A stretch of DNA of 64,000 bases from positions 8,701,579-8,765,578 of the forward strand of contig CM049307.1 of assembly GCA_026874595.1 (NCBI GenBank). Direction: 5' to 3'. Within the stretch, counting starts at the first letter, position 1. Each line of letters starts with the position of its first letter. The notes below the pieces were generated by a model. The model was not told the origin of the DNA. It did not search any database and worked only from the letters and a program-made list of their open reading frames with translations. Source of the DNA: Sipunculus nudus (lineage: Eukaryota > Annelida > Sipuncula > Golfingiida > Sipunculidae). Positions 1-11,518 of this stretch are shown here, one piece after another. A program made the translations under genes and the position numbers.

Positions 1-3000
1 ACCCTCAGGCTAGTGTTCCCACAAAATAAACCCTCGGGTTAGTGTTCCCACAAAATAAACCTTAAGGTTAGTGTTCCCACAAAATAAACCCTCAGGCTAG
101 TGTTCCCACAAAATAAACCCTCGGGCTAGTGTTCCCACAAAATAAACCCTCAGGCTAGTGTTCCCACAAAATAAACCCTCGGGTTAGTGTTCCCACAAAA
201 TAAACCTTAAGGTTAGTGTTCCCACAAAATAAACCCTCAGGCTAGTGTTCCCACAAAATAAACCCTCGGGTTAGTGTTCCCACAAAATAAACCTTAAGGT
301 TAGTGTTCCCACAAAATAAACCCTCGGGTTAGTGTTCCCACAAAATAAACCCTCGGGTTAGTGTTCCCACAAAATAAACCCTCAGGCTAGTGTTCCCACA
401 AAATAAACCCTCGGGCTAGTGTTCCCACAAAATAAACCCTCAGGCTAGTGTTCCCACAAAATAAACCCTCGGGTTAGTGTTCCCACAAAATAAACCTTAA
501 GGTTAGTGTTCCCACAAAATAAACCCTCAGGCTAGTGTTCCCACAAAATAAACCCTCGGGTTAGTGTTCCCACAAAATAAACCTTAAGGTTAGTGTTCCC
601 ACAAAATAAACCCTCAGGCTAGTGTTCCCACAAAATAAACCCTCAGGCTAGTGTTCCCACAAAATAAACCCTCGGGTTAGTGTTCCCACAAAATAAACCT
701 TAAGGTTAGTGTTCCCACAAAATAAACCCTCGGGTTAGTGTTCCCACAAAATAAACCCTCGGGTTAGTGTTCCCACAAAATAAACCTTAAGGCTAGTGTT
801 CCCACAAAATAAACCCTCAGGCTAGTGTTCCCACAAAATAAACCCTCGGGTTAGTGTTCCTACAAAATAAACCTTAAGGTTAGTGTTCCCACAAAATAAA
901 CCCTCAGGCTAGTGTTCCCACAAAATAAACCCTCGGGTTAGTGTTCCCACAAAATAAACCTTAAGGTTAGTGTTCCCACAAAATAAACCCTCGGGTTAGT
1001 GTTCCCACAAAATAAACCCTCGGGTTAGTGTTCCCACAAAATAAACCCTCAGGCTAGTGTTCCCACAAAATAAACCCTCGGGCTAGTGTTCCCACAAAAT
1101 AAACCCTCAGGCTAGTGTTCCCACAAAATAAACCCTCGGGTTAGTGTTCCCACAAAATAAACCTTAAGGTTAGTGTTCCCACAAAATAAACCCTCAGGCT
1201 AGTGTTCCCACAAAATAAACCCTCGGGTTAGTGTTCCCACAAAATAAACCTTAAGGTTAGTGTTCCCACAAAATAAACCCTCAGGCTAGTGTTCCCACAA
1301 AATAAACCCTCAGGCTAGTGTTCCCACAAAATAAACCCTCGGGTTAGTGTTCCCACAAAATAAACCTTAAGGTTAGTGTTCCCACAAAATAAACCCTCAG
1401 GCTAGTGTTCCCACAAAATAAACCCTCGGGTTAGTGTTCCCACAAAATAAACCTTAAGGTTAGTGTTCCCACAAAATAAACCCTCAGGCTAGTGTTCCCA
1501 CAAAATAAACCCTCAGGCTAGTGTTCCCACAAAATAAACCCTCGGGTTAGTGTTCCCACAAAATAAACCCTCGGGTTAGTGTTCCCACAAAATAAACCCT
1601 CAGGCTAGTGTTCCCACAAAATAAACCCTCGGGCTAGTGTTCCCACAAAATAAACCCTCAGGCTAGTGTTCCCACAAAATAAACCCTCGGGTTAGTGTTC
1701 CCACAAAATAAACCTTAAGGTTAGTGTTCCCACAAAATAAACCCTCAGGCTAGTGTTCCCACAAAATAAACCCTCGGGTTAGTGTTCCCACAAAATAAAC
1801 CTTAAGGTTAGTGTTCCCACAAAATAAACCCTCAGGCTAGTGTTCCCACAAAATAAACCCTCAGGCTAGTGTTCCCACAAAATAAACCCTCGGGTTAGTG
1901 TTCCCACAAAATAAACCTTAAGGTTAGTGTTCCCACAAAATAAACCTTAAGGTTAGTGTTCCCACAAAATAAACCCTCAGGCTAGTGTTCCCACAAAATA
2001 AACCCTCGGGTTAGTGTTCCCACAAAATAAACCTTAAGGTTAGTGTTCCCACAAAATAAACCCTCGGGTTAGTGTTCCCACAAAATAAACCCTCGGGTTA
2101 GTGTTCCCACAAAATAAACCCTCAGGCTAGTGTTCCCACAAAATAAACCCTCGGGCTAGTGTTCCCACAAAATAAACCCTCAGGCTAGTGTTCCCACAAA
2201 ATAAACCCTCGGGTTAGTGTTCCCACAAAATAAACCTTAAGGTTAGTGTTCCCACAAAATAAACCCTCAGGCTAGTGTTCCCACAAAATAAACCCTCGGG
2301 TTAGTGTTCCCACAAAATAAACCTTAAGGTTAGTGTTCCCACAAAATAAACCCTCAGGCTAGTGTTCCCACAAAATAAACCCTCAGGCTAGTGTTCCCAC
2401 AAAATAAACCCTCAGGCTAGTGTTCCCACAAAATAAACCTTAAGGTTAGTGTTCCCACAAAATAAACCCTCAGGCTAGTGTTCCCACAAAATAAACCCTC
2501 GGGTTAGTGTTCCCACAAAATAAACCTTAAGGTTAGTGTTCCCACAAAATAAACCCTCAGGCTAGTGTTCCCACAAAATAAACCCTCAGGCTAGTGTTCC
2601 CACAAAATAAACCCTCGGGTTAGTGTTCCCACAAAATAAACCTTAAGGTTAGTGTTCCCACAAAATAAACCCTCGGGTTAGTGTTCCCACAAAATAAACC
2701 CTCGGGTTAGTGTTCCCACAAAATAAACCTTAAGGCTAGTGTTCCCACAAAATAAACCCTCAGGCTAGTGTTCCCACAAAATAAACCCTCGGGTTAGTGT
2801 TCCTACAAAATAAACCTTAAGGTTAGTGTTCCCACAAAATAAACCCTCGGGTTAGTGTTCCCACAAAATAAACCCTCAGGCTAGTGTTCCCACAAAATAA
2901 ACCCTCGGGTTAGTGTTCCTACAAAATAAACCCTCAGGCTAGTGTTCCCACAAAATAAACCCTCGGGTTAGTGTTCCTACAAAATAAACCTTAAGGTTAG

Positions 3001-4327
3001 TGTTCCCACAAAATAAACCCTCAGGCTAGTGTTCCCACAAAATAAACCCTCAGGTTAGTGTTCCCACAAAATAAACCCTCGGGTTAGTGTTCCCACAAAA
3101 TAAACCTTAAGGTTAGTGTTCCCACAAAATAAACCTTAAGGTTAGTGTTCCCACAAAATAAACCCTCGGGTTAGTGTTCCCACAAAATAAACCCTCGGGT
3201 TAGTGGTCCCACAAAATAAACCCTCGGGTTAGTGTTCCCACAAAATAAACCTTAAGGTTAGTGTTCCCACAAAATAAACCCTCAGGCTAGTGTTCCCACA
3301 AAATAAACCCTCAGGCTAGTGTTCCCACAAAATAAACCCTCGGGCTAGTGTTCCCACAAAATAAACCCTCAGGCTAGTGTTCCCACAAAATAAACCCTCG
3401 GGTTAGTGTTCCCACAAAATAAACCTTAAGGTTAGTGTTCCCACAAAATAAACCCTCAGGCTAGTGTTCCCACAAAATAAACCCTCGGGTTAGTGTTCCC
3501 ACAAAATAAACCTTAAGGTTAGTGTTCCCACAAAATAAACCCTCAGGCTAGTGTTCCCACAAAATAAACCCTCGGGCTAGTGTTCCCACAAAATAAACCC
3601 TCAGGCTAGTGTTCCCACAAAATAAACCCTCGGGTTAGTGTTCCCACAAAATAAACCCTCGGGCTAGTGTTCCCACAAAATAAACCCTCGGGCTAGTGTT
3701 CCCACAAAATAAACCCTCGGGCTAGTGTTCCCACAAAATAAACCCTCGGGTTAGTGTTCCCACAAAATAAACCTTAAGGTTAGTGTTCCCACAAAATAAA
3801 CCCTCAGGCTAGTGTTCCCACAAAATAAACCCTCAGGCTAGTCTTCCCACAAAATAAACCCTCGGGTTAGTGTTCCCACAAAATAAACCCTCAGGCTAGT
3901 GTTCCCACAAAATAAACCCTCAGGCTAGTGTTCCCACAAAATAAACCCTCGGGTTAGTGTTCCCACAAAATAAACCTTAAGGTAAGTGTTCCCACAAAAT
4001 AAACCCTCAGGCTAATGTTCCCACAAAATAAACCCTCGGGCTAGTGTTCCCACAAAATAAACCCTCGGGTTAGTGTTCCCACAAAATAAACCTTAAGGTT
4101 AGTGTTCCCACAAAATAAACCCTCAGGCTAGTGTTCCCACAAAATAAACCCTCAGGCTAGTCTTCCCACAAAATAAACCCTCGGGTTAGTGTTCCCACAA
4201 AATAAACCTTAAGGTAAGTGTTCCCACAAAATAAACCCTCAGGCTAGTGTTCCCACAAAATAAACCCTCGGGTTAGTGGTCCCACAAAATAAACCCTCAG
4301 GCTAGTGTTCCTACAAAATAAACCCTC
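1..4327. repeat. 29-bp satellite array, about 149 copies, open at left edge
   Basis: A head-to-tail array of a 29-bp unit. The constant part is TAGTGTTCCCACAAAATAAA. It is followed by a short variable box that occurs in four main forms: CCTCAGGC, CCTCGGGT, CCTTAAGGT and CCTCGGGC. The forms recur in a repeated order (higher-order pattern) rather than at random. Single-base variants (TTCCTAC, GTGGTCCC, GTCTTCC, GTAAGTG) are rare, so the array is highly homogenised. It begins in mid-array at base 1 and so extends beyond the window. It ends at about 4327 in unique sequence. It lies upstream of the last exon of the + strand phospho-lyase gene and is therefore probably intronic. Confidence 0.97.
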
Positions 4328-5269
4328 CATATACCACAAGCCCAACATAAAACAAATGAATAGTGGAGACATTTATAACCTCTTCTTATGAGTACAGAAA
4401 AAGTATGTGTGTGATTTGCTCTTAGTTTAATGTTATTTATGGTACATATTTTATAAAACTTTAATTTCTGCTTTAAGTCAAGACCATAAAAGAGAACTAA
4501 GACCAATCTGCTTTGAGACTGAGAAAAGGGCCTTTGAGATTGAGATCAACACCAAGACGCTAAAAAAAATGGTCTCAAAGGGGCATGAGACCCAAGACTG
4601 GTGTCTGGTTGTTTTGATAATAATACAGCGTACCTGTGGCAGCATCCTTGTTCTGCTCAGATAACAGCCTCATACTAAGGTCCAAGGGAGCAGTGAGATT
4701 GTCATTCTCAAAATAAAATCCTATAAATGTGTTTCTTTTGTGAAAACTGAAGTTTATTGTGGCCTAAAAAAAACATTATTTCAGTGACAAAGAAAAGAAG
4801 CTATTTTTTTAGACTACTGGTAAATAAGATACATCTTAATCAAGACATCATTGAACATGAAAACTAAGTCTGATTGATAAAGGCATTCTTACTGGTTAAA
4901 ATTGCAGGCAATGTGGTTTTAGGCTATTTTTTAGAACAAATTAAATGATTTATAAAAATTTGTTGTATCACTGAATGTTGCATTATTTTCTGTGATCCCA
5001 TATTTTGAATGTTTGGACGAATATCTTTAATTCACAAAAGTAATTTTCTAAGGTCTATCACACACTTCTGAAAGTACCAAATATTTATTAGTGTCATAAA
5101 CACCGCATTATTGTTGAGAATAGAATGAAACATTAGAACTTCTTCAATTTTAACAAATCATCTAGGGCTCTCTTACAGACAACAGAGATTACAGGACGGG
5201 GATTGTGATACATCAGTGTTAGCAGGATTAATATATATTTTGCTGATAAAGTTTTTTTTTCATTTACAG
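4328..5269 (+). other. Intron end of + strand phospho-lyase gene
   Basis: This is unique AT-rich sequence between the satellite and the exon at 5270. No coding similarity is visible. The 3' end has a run of T followed by CATTTACAG, a good polypyrimidine tract and AG acceptor (AG at 5268-5269). The intron assignment follows from the exon downstream; the donor lies outside the window. Confidence 0.7.
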
Positions 5270-5585
5270 GATGAAGCAGAGGAATATCCTGATAGCAAAT
5301 GATGGACCAGACAAAAATGTGATGACAATAACACCGCCGATGTGCTTCACTGTGGACAATGCCCGACGAGTCATACATTCCTTTGACGAGTGTTTGTCTG
5401 AGATAGAAACAGGTGTCAACACTGATCGTGTAGAAAGCAATCACATGGACACTCAGGGCAGTGTGCCGGACCTTAATATTCCGCTGAGTATCGTCAGCGG
5501 GTCAGATTCCGTGCTGGATCTGGATGACGATGATGGAGACTCAGGGATTGATGCCAAACGGTCACGATACGAAGATATGGACTGA
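5270..5585 (+). CDS. Last coding exon of an ETNPPL/PHYKPL-family phospho-lyase (paralog 1, partial)
   Basis: This exon encodes the C-terminus of a class-III PLP-dependent phospho-lyase. ETNPPL splits phosphoethanolamine to acetaldehyde, ammonia and phosphate; PHYKPL does the same chemistry on 5-phosphohydroxy-L-lysine. The diagnostic stretch is DGPDKNVMTITPPMCFT, which aligns with [17 protein letters not shown] of the second copy in this window (exon 20492-20750). After it come a short helix ending LSEIE and a tail of about 55 residues rich in Asp/Glu, ending in KRSRYEDMD. The exon starts at 5270 after an AG acceptor. One base completes a codon, so the ATG at 5271 is an internal Met, not a start. 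The stop is TGA at 5583-5585. All other exons lie left of the window. The substrate cannot be decided from this fragment. Confidence 0.9.
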
Positions 5586-6285
5586 GCACAAAAAAATATA
5601 CCAAGCTACAGAAGTATAAGTGCAGAATATAAGTGACCCACCTCAGGAAGACTACTGTTTATGTATCTCCCTTAGAGATAAATCAGGTGATGCAAAATAT
5701 GGACGTTTGCGTGGATGTTCTAAGAAGTAAGGATACTTCCTTCATCAGCTGTAACATGATGTTGTGTGCAGCCATCTTACTTAAAGCCTGATACCACAGC
5801 TAAATATGGCTCTGCAGAAAGGTCCCTCACAGCCCCCCCCCCCCCCCCCTATTACACACACACATTCAGCCAATCCTTGTTTAAAAAAGGTGCTGGGTCA
5901 GTTTGGAAAGCCTCGCAAATTTTCAGTAAAAGAATGCCAGCCATATTTAGCTGTCAAAACAACTGCAGGCCCAGCTGCACCAGAAGGCTGACACTTGCCC
6001 CCTGAAGATGGTCACTAATATGACACTTTTAAAACCCACAGCTACCTTTCCTTACCATTAACTGTTCATTTTCATAAATGCCCATTTTCATATAAAAGAA
6101 ACTATGCCCATTTAAACTCTTCTGTGTAACTATGTTCATTATTAGACCTGCTGGAAGAGTATGTCATGAAGATGTGACAACAAGTTTTCAACAAGGGTCC
6201 ATTTCAAGTCTGTCATGGCTGTATTTATGCCGGACTTTGTTTGGCAGATGATTAGTGGGACGGAAGGTGTAGGAGTTGAAAGAAG
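5586..6285 (+). other. Probable 3' UTR and downstream sequence of paralog 1
   Basis: Non-coding sequence after the stop codon. It holds a 17-base C tract. I see no convincing AATAAA in this stretch; the nearest in-strand AATAAA-type signals are further right (6977, 10457, 10717), so the transcript end is unknown. Confidence 0.4.
5833..5849. repeat. Poly-C tract (17 C)
   Basis: An uninterrupted run of 17 C, followed by T and a short CA run. Its exact length is likely to be variable or miscalled. Confidence 0.9.
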
Positions 6286-6575
6286 GGAGGTTTAATAATG
6301 TTTTATTATTCACCAGGAAGTAAGGGAGGTTTAATAATGTTTTATTATTCACCAGGAAGTGAGGAAAGGAGGTTTAATAATGTTTTATTATTCAGCAGGA
6401 AGTGAGGAAAGGAGGTTTAATAATGTTTTATTATTCACCAGGAAGTGAGGAAAGGAGGTTTAATAATGTTTTATTATTCACCAGGAAGTGAGGAAAGGAG
6501 GTTTAATAATGTGTTAATATTCACCAGGAAGTGAGGAAAGGAGGTATAATAATGTTTTATTAGTCACCAGGAAGA
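6286..6575. repeat. 43-bp minisatellite with internal hairpin, 7 copies
   Basis: Seven head-to-tail copies of a unit of about 43 bp (the first is shorter). The core TTTAATAATGTTTTATTATT is an inverted repeat (AATAAT / ATTATT around GTTTT), followed by CACCAGGAAGTGAGGAAAGG. The last two copies are diverged in the hairpin arm. Each transcript copy could form a small AU stem-loop. Confidence 0.95.
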
Positions 6576-8345
6576 ACAGAGTAAGACATACTTTATGTGC
6601 CAAAGTAGGAGGTATTCTAATTCTATATAGAAAGTGGCATCTGTCATAGCTGCAGTTTGCCATCCAGACTTTGATATATATATATATATATATGCTCTGA
6701 AGATGTTTGGCACACGCATGCACCTGTTTTAGCTTAGTTTGCCACCCAGACTTCAGCATATATAAATATTTGTTTTTGTGATTTTTGGGTGACAGTTTCA
6801 TCTATTGTGATAAGAAAACACAGGTGTGACTCATTTTAGACAGAGCTCTGTCATTTATAATTGCACATCAAACTGTGCTTTCACTGCTGCTGGGCAAAAA
6901 GTTGTCAGCTTCTAATTTAAAAACTTAAAAAATTGTATTAAAATCAACTTGGTGTCTTCATGCAGCAGTGATTTATAATAAAAGCCTTTTTTATCATGAA
7001 GTTGTTTAGGTTTTGCTCTCATGTGGTAATTAAAAATATAAAGTAAAAATGTTAATACTGCAGGTTTGTACTGCAGGACATCCACAATACAACCTGAACT
7101 TGCATTCAGTCATGCTGAGCTATAGAAGTGGGTCTTGTCCTTCATCATTCCTACCAGGTATTAGCACAGTAATAATTGTAACCTTATCCAGAGAGGTCTA
7201 TGAAATATCTCCTTGGAAACTTGAAATAAGTCAACAAAATATGCTAGTTATGGGGCTGGTCGAAGCATCTGAGAAATTATTAAAAGTTTGATACAAAATC
7301 TCCAATAGCTCAATAATTAAAGCATGGCTTGCCTTGAATCCTGTTTTACAAATTGATCATAGATAGTTCTATCAGTTGCTTAAGACCACCTGCTTTTTAG
7401 CTCAGTTGATCCTGTTTATTTTTTTTAGATTTAGTGATCAATTTCTATCTGTCTGTCCATTACCTAGAAATTTCTTGCTGAACATCTAGACAGGTCTTGG
7501 TGAAACCACTTTCCAAACCAGAAATCAGGTCACTGAGACTTGCATGCTGCAAGGATACATGGCAAAAACTTTTTAGCACGTTTAAAGTCAGTCCTCTTAA
7601 GGGATTTGAATGAAATTCACAAATGAACCTTAAAGCTGAATTAATGTTCCTCATTTACACCTGTGCATCCGTCAGCAAACAAGTCTGAAAAGAAATGTCT
7701 TATTGAGCTTGTGACATATGTTACCTGCAGGTTTGATATTTCACAGCAGTTGGTTCATCTGAGTATGAATTGATACATAGGTTTCATTTTCTCATTTAAT
7801 AGTGTATAGACTGTTTTGAAATTTGATGTGAAATTTAATATAATTCATCATTGATAGATTCTGATGTATGAAACTACAGTGGTGTAATTATTTGTATGGC
7901 TTGCCATCTGTCCGTCAGTTTGCAGGGCACAACTTGTCACCATTACTCAAAGCATTAGACAGATTGTTCCTGCTAAACACCCAGCAGGACCAATGTCATG
8001 CCAGTCAGCTGAGCGCCGTGACCTATGGGTCCTTTGTTATTATGTATTGCTCAATTAGAATGCATTTATTTGCACTGAATTTTGGAAAGTTATGTTGTGA
8101 TCAAAATTGTGTTTTTGTGACACGGTGTCTAAGTGCACAAAGAAGACCAGTTATCTACTTTAAGGGTGTCAGTGTCATCTGTTCACTATTTTCATTTATT
8201 TCCTTTGTATATACATGTACTTATGTATAAATGAATATATATGTAAACCCCAAATATATATGCATTTACACAAGTGTTTTATACACACATAAATTTGAAC
8301 ATTGCTGAATTAACTTTGACTGTTAAATTGTAAACTAATATATAC

Positions 8346-8490
8346 AGTGGAACCTCCCAGTAATGGACAGTGGCAGGAACAAAATACATATGCACTTGTA
8401 TAAGACCTCTTAATTTACTTACTACAGGAACACCTGAAGTGTCTGTAATAGAGAGGGGTCCATAATATGGGTGTAGGTAAAGGTAGGTTC
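8346..8490. mobile_element. Possible pogo/Tigger-like MITE
   Basis: A stretch of about 145 bp that starts CAGTGGAACCTCCCAG after a TA and ends GGTAGGTTCCA before TATATA. The ends are imperfect inverted repeats and the flanks are TA, as in pogo-type Tc1/mariner elements. There is no coding capacity. The right terminus is degenerate, so this is a tentative call. Confidence 0.4.
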
Positions 8491-8504
8491 CATATATATA
8501 TATT

Positions 8505-8530
8505 TACATTTATATATATATATAAATGTA
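8505..8530. repeat. Perfect 26-bp palindrome
   Basis: TACATTTATATAT is followed directly by its exact reverse complement. It abuts the right end of the pogo-like MITE. A TA-rich cruciform is possible, but most of the symmetry comes from alternating TA. Confidence 0.8.
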
Positions 8531-8878
8531 CATATACAGGGTTACAGCTAGACAAATTTGAGTGCCAGCTTAATTTATGGACATTGGCGAAGCACGCTGA
8601 GGTGGTCAAGGCAATTGGTCCAGGGGCCACTCGGTTTCAGAATATGGAAGCTTTATCTTTGCATTGTTCTATATGTTTTAATTTTTTGTATCATGACTGT
8701 TTTGGCTCTTGATTGATTAATTTTTTGTAAACAAAATTATGAGGTACAAATTAAATGCAGTTCAGGGTAATGAATAACCTAAGTTACATTGCTGGTAGTT
8801 GGTTTTTCTATGATCTTAAAGACCTTTTGTGCCGGTAAGTAAAATTAATGGAATAGCAAGTTAGTCTGTAGTCAAAGA

Positions 8879-8995
8879 GTAGGTAAAGACAAAGAGTGAT
8901 ACCTTTTAGATAGACTGTTAATTGACACACATGACCCTGTGTGTTAATAAACAAGTTAGTCTTTCTAAAAGACATCACTCTTTCTCTTTACCTAC
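8879..8995. repeat. Long imperfect inverted repeat (about 55-bp arms, 6-nt loop)
   Basis: The left arm starts GTAGGTAAAGACAAAGAGTG and ends ACACACA at 8931. The loop is TGACCC (8932-8937). The right arm starts TGTGTGT and ends CTTTACCTAC at 8995. The arms pair over nearly their full length with a few mismatches and one small bulge. It could be a palindromic MITE or, if transcribed, a hairpin RNA precursor. Transcription is not shown by the sequence. Confidence 0.75.
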
Positions 8996-10893
8996 ACTAG
9001 TAATATATATATATATGTATATATATATTAGTATATGTTTAATGACTCTGCTGCTCGCTGTAATACAGGCACACGAGACCTTCAGTATAAACTATATAAA
9101 CGATAACAATGATACTCACTTTGTGCCTGATCAGTATGCATGAGAAGAAAGCCAAAATGATTTCATAATGTTGGTGCTGGGTGTTGTCTCTTCCTTGTGC
9201 AGGCTGTAGTTGTTCTTGATTCATGTTTCCTACTAGAGGTCTATTGCAATAACATATTCAGGAGCAGACTGAAGTACACTATTTTAACATTCTAATGGTG
9301 ACTGTACAGGCTTGCACATGTTATTTGGACTGAAGTAAGGAATAGAACATGTCCCTGTTATAGTACAAAGAAATGGATATATATCACATATAGAATCCCT
9401 TGAATGCAAAAATGTTAGCCTCTGCAAAATGTCATCAAAATATGGTCAGAACTGTTTGCGTGGAAGTGCTTACAGACCATGCAGTCAATCTAATGGTGTT
9501 ACTCGAGATGTATAATCAATCTTTGTGTCAGTTTAATAACACTGCTAACACAGGTGTTGTCAAAAGCAATTAAATTACAGAGTAAATCTGTTGTGATTAA
9601 CAACTGTCCTACATGCTGTCTTTTATGAAAATTTCTGCAAAGTATTTTATGGAAAATATTTTATGGGATTTATACTACATACAAGTCTGATTATAGAGGT
9701 TGCTATTGATCAGTCTGTCTATATGACTATCAGTTTGCTTGTTGAAAATGCTTGACCGGTTTAAGTAAACTTTCTTTTGGGTAAATGTCCAACACAATTA
9801 GTTCCTGTAACTTCTTCATTGAAATTTAGGAAGGGTTCAGTATAATATTTAAATTGTGTTATTTTATACCCAAAAAAAGATTCTGTAACTACATTTTCAG
9901 TAAAAATTTCTTTGTATTTTATTGTGACATTTTCCAGCAAATTCTGTTTCCTGATATGTTGTAATAGGAAATGGTAGGAGTAAGAAGAAGTAATAGGAAA
10001 TGGTAGGAGTAAGAAGAAGCATTTTTATTTGCACAAGTCTGTGATATATGTGTTTATTCACCATATACTGGCAAATCACTTATGTCTAGTGCCGAGTATC
10101 TTGTTCACGTCAACCAAAAGCAGTGGTAACAGTGTCGCAGCGTACTCCTCTCACAGTGGTCTAATTGTACTCCTTTTACCCTTTCCTTCATAGCAAATGC
10201 TCCCATTGTGGCAGTCTACAGCAAATATGCCCCTTGCAAGTAATGGTTGAGTGAAATGAATTCTAAGAAGAAATGCAATAAGACAACTGTGGAAAGAGCA
10301 TATCATCCTTGTGTGTTTTGACAGGAGTGCTGGATAACTAAACTGGGATATAATTACTGTTCTTTTGTGTCAGTGAGGGCTGAAGAATGACAATCTTGGT
10401 GTGGACACTGCTTATTCATAAGAGTTAGTGTAAATAAATGTACGCTGTTGTTGACAATAAAAATTGCCAGTTCCAGTATATGTTTATGTTCTTTTTGGTT
10501 GCTTGTCATCACATCTTATAATTCCTCTTTGACACATGGCATGGCTCACCCTGTCTGAATCAGGGCTGATCACGTTTTATTTTGTTTCAAGGACTGCCAA
10601 CTTCTTGAGGTGTGACTACATTTTATATATTGGTAAACTGTAGTTTTCAGTGATTTCTAATAAAAATTTAGTGTAGTCCAGCACTACCCAATCTGTTGTG
10701 TGACTGAAAATTTTAATAAAGTGAATTTTGTGCTGGGGCATATTTTAGAGGGGGATGCTAGGGGCCTAAAAATCTGTCAAATAGAATAATATACTACTTA
10801 AACAGAAAAAGTAATACATGATTTGTTTTTCTCATGTCTTGGTTGTCTCATGGAGGAGTTAAGTATAAATTGATTATAAGTCAGCCTCTGAGT

Positions 10894-10918
10894 CCCCCCC
10901 TCCCCCCCCCCCCCCCCC
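10894..10918. repeat. Poly-C tract interrupted by one T
   Basis: Seven C, one T, then 17 C. Simple sequence. Confidence 0.9.
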
Positions 10919-11436
10919 TTTTCCCTGCCTCTTAAATCCTGCATCCAGTCGTGTTATGCCTAACTGTGAAAATGAATGTTATTTGAGACCAAGTCTTGGC
11001 TGAGCTTTGGATGAATGACCTTACTCCATAGTTCACAGTTGGCCTGACACACTGTGAACACAATATTTAAGTTAGTTTGTGCCAGATCTCACTGGTATAA
11101 ATGGGTCTCCATGTGCTGGAGTCTGGGGGTATAATGGTAACAATGCTGGACTTCTAGGTCATGGGTTTGTGTCCTTTCCTGACAACCTCCATGCTAAGAA
11201 GAGTCATCCCAGAGTCATTTCAACAAAAAATGAACAGGTACCAGTTGTGATGGGCGGAGGGCATATGAGGAATGATGAACCTTCTGGGAAATATGATGGT
11301 TGCATGGGATGCATGATTCCAAGGAGCTTATCAAGACAAGAATGAACAGGTCCAAAGCACCAGGAAAATAAAGGATACAGATGTTACTGACATCCACCCT
11401 TTTAACATTTAATTTTTAAAAGTCCTTGAGGATTTT

Positions 11437-11518
11437 TAGCTCAGCTGACTATAAGTCATTTCATGTTATGGGCTATGACTATAGCCCATAACATGAAAAT
11501 TGCTGAAGCTAGAGATTT
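11437..11518 (+). mobile_element. Left part of a dispersed element, with perfect 18-bp inverted repeat
   Basis: It starts with TTTTTAGCTCAGCTGACTAT, the conserved terminus of a repeat family seen several times in the window. It also contains TTTCATGTTATGGGCTAT (11459-11476), a GACT loop and the exact reverse complement (11481-11498). It ends with TTGCTGAAGCTAGAGATTT, which matches the uninterrupted copy near 59460 (inverted). The rest of the element resumes at 13224, so a younger insertion has split it. Confidence 0.6.

Larger units (their letters stand above)
6576..11436. other. Intergenic stretch without recognisable genes
   Basis: No reading frame here resembles a known domain; all are short and AT-rich. 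It contains TA microsatellites (about 6674-6693 and 9003-9030), a pogo-like MITE, a long hairpin, a TA-rich palindrome, a C tract and a dispersed-repeat fragment. That fragment (about 7905-8040) reads CAGCTGAGCGCCGTGACC and then TATGGGTCC, and it recurs inverted near 43205, 53570 and 57950. Confidence 0.6.

Noticed and set aside
1-4327. CRISPR-like look of short regular repeats
   Set aside because: There are no unique spacers; the whole unit is repeated, the genome is eukaryotic and no cas genes exist. It is a satellite.
5271-5585. Short standalone gene starting at ATG 5271
   Set aside because: The ATG is the second base of the exon after a good AG acceptor, and the protein begins in the middle of the family alignment, so it is an internal Met.
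7868-8230. 120-codon open frame
   Set aside because: No recognisable domain. Part of it is the dispersed CCCATGGGTC/GCTCAGCTG repeat seen at three other places.
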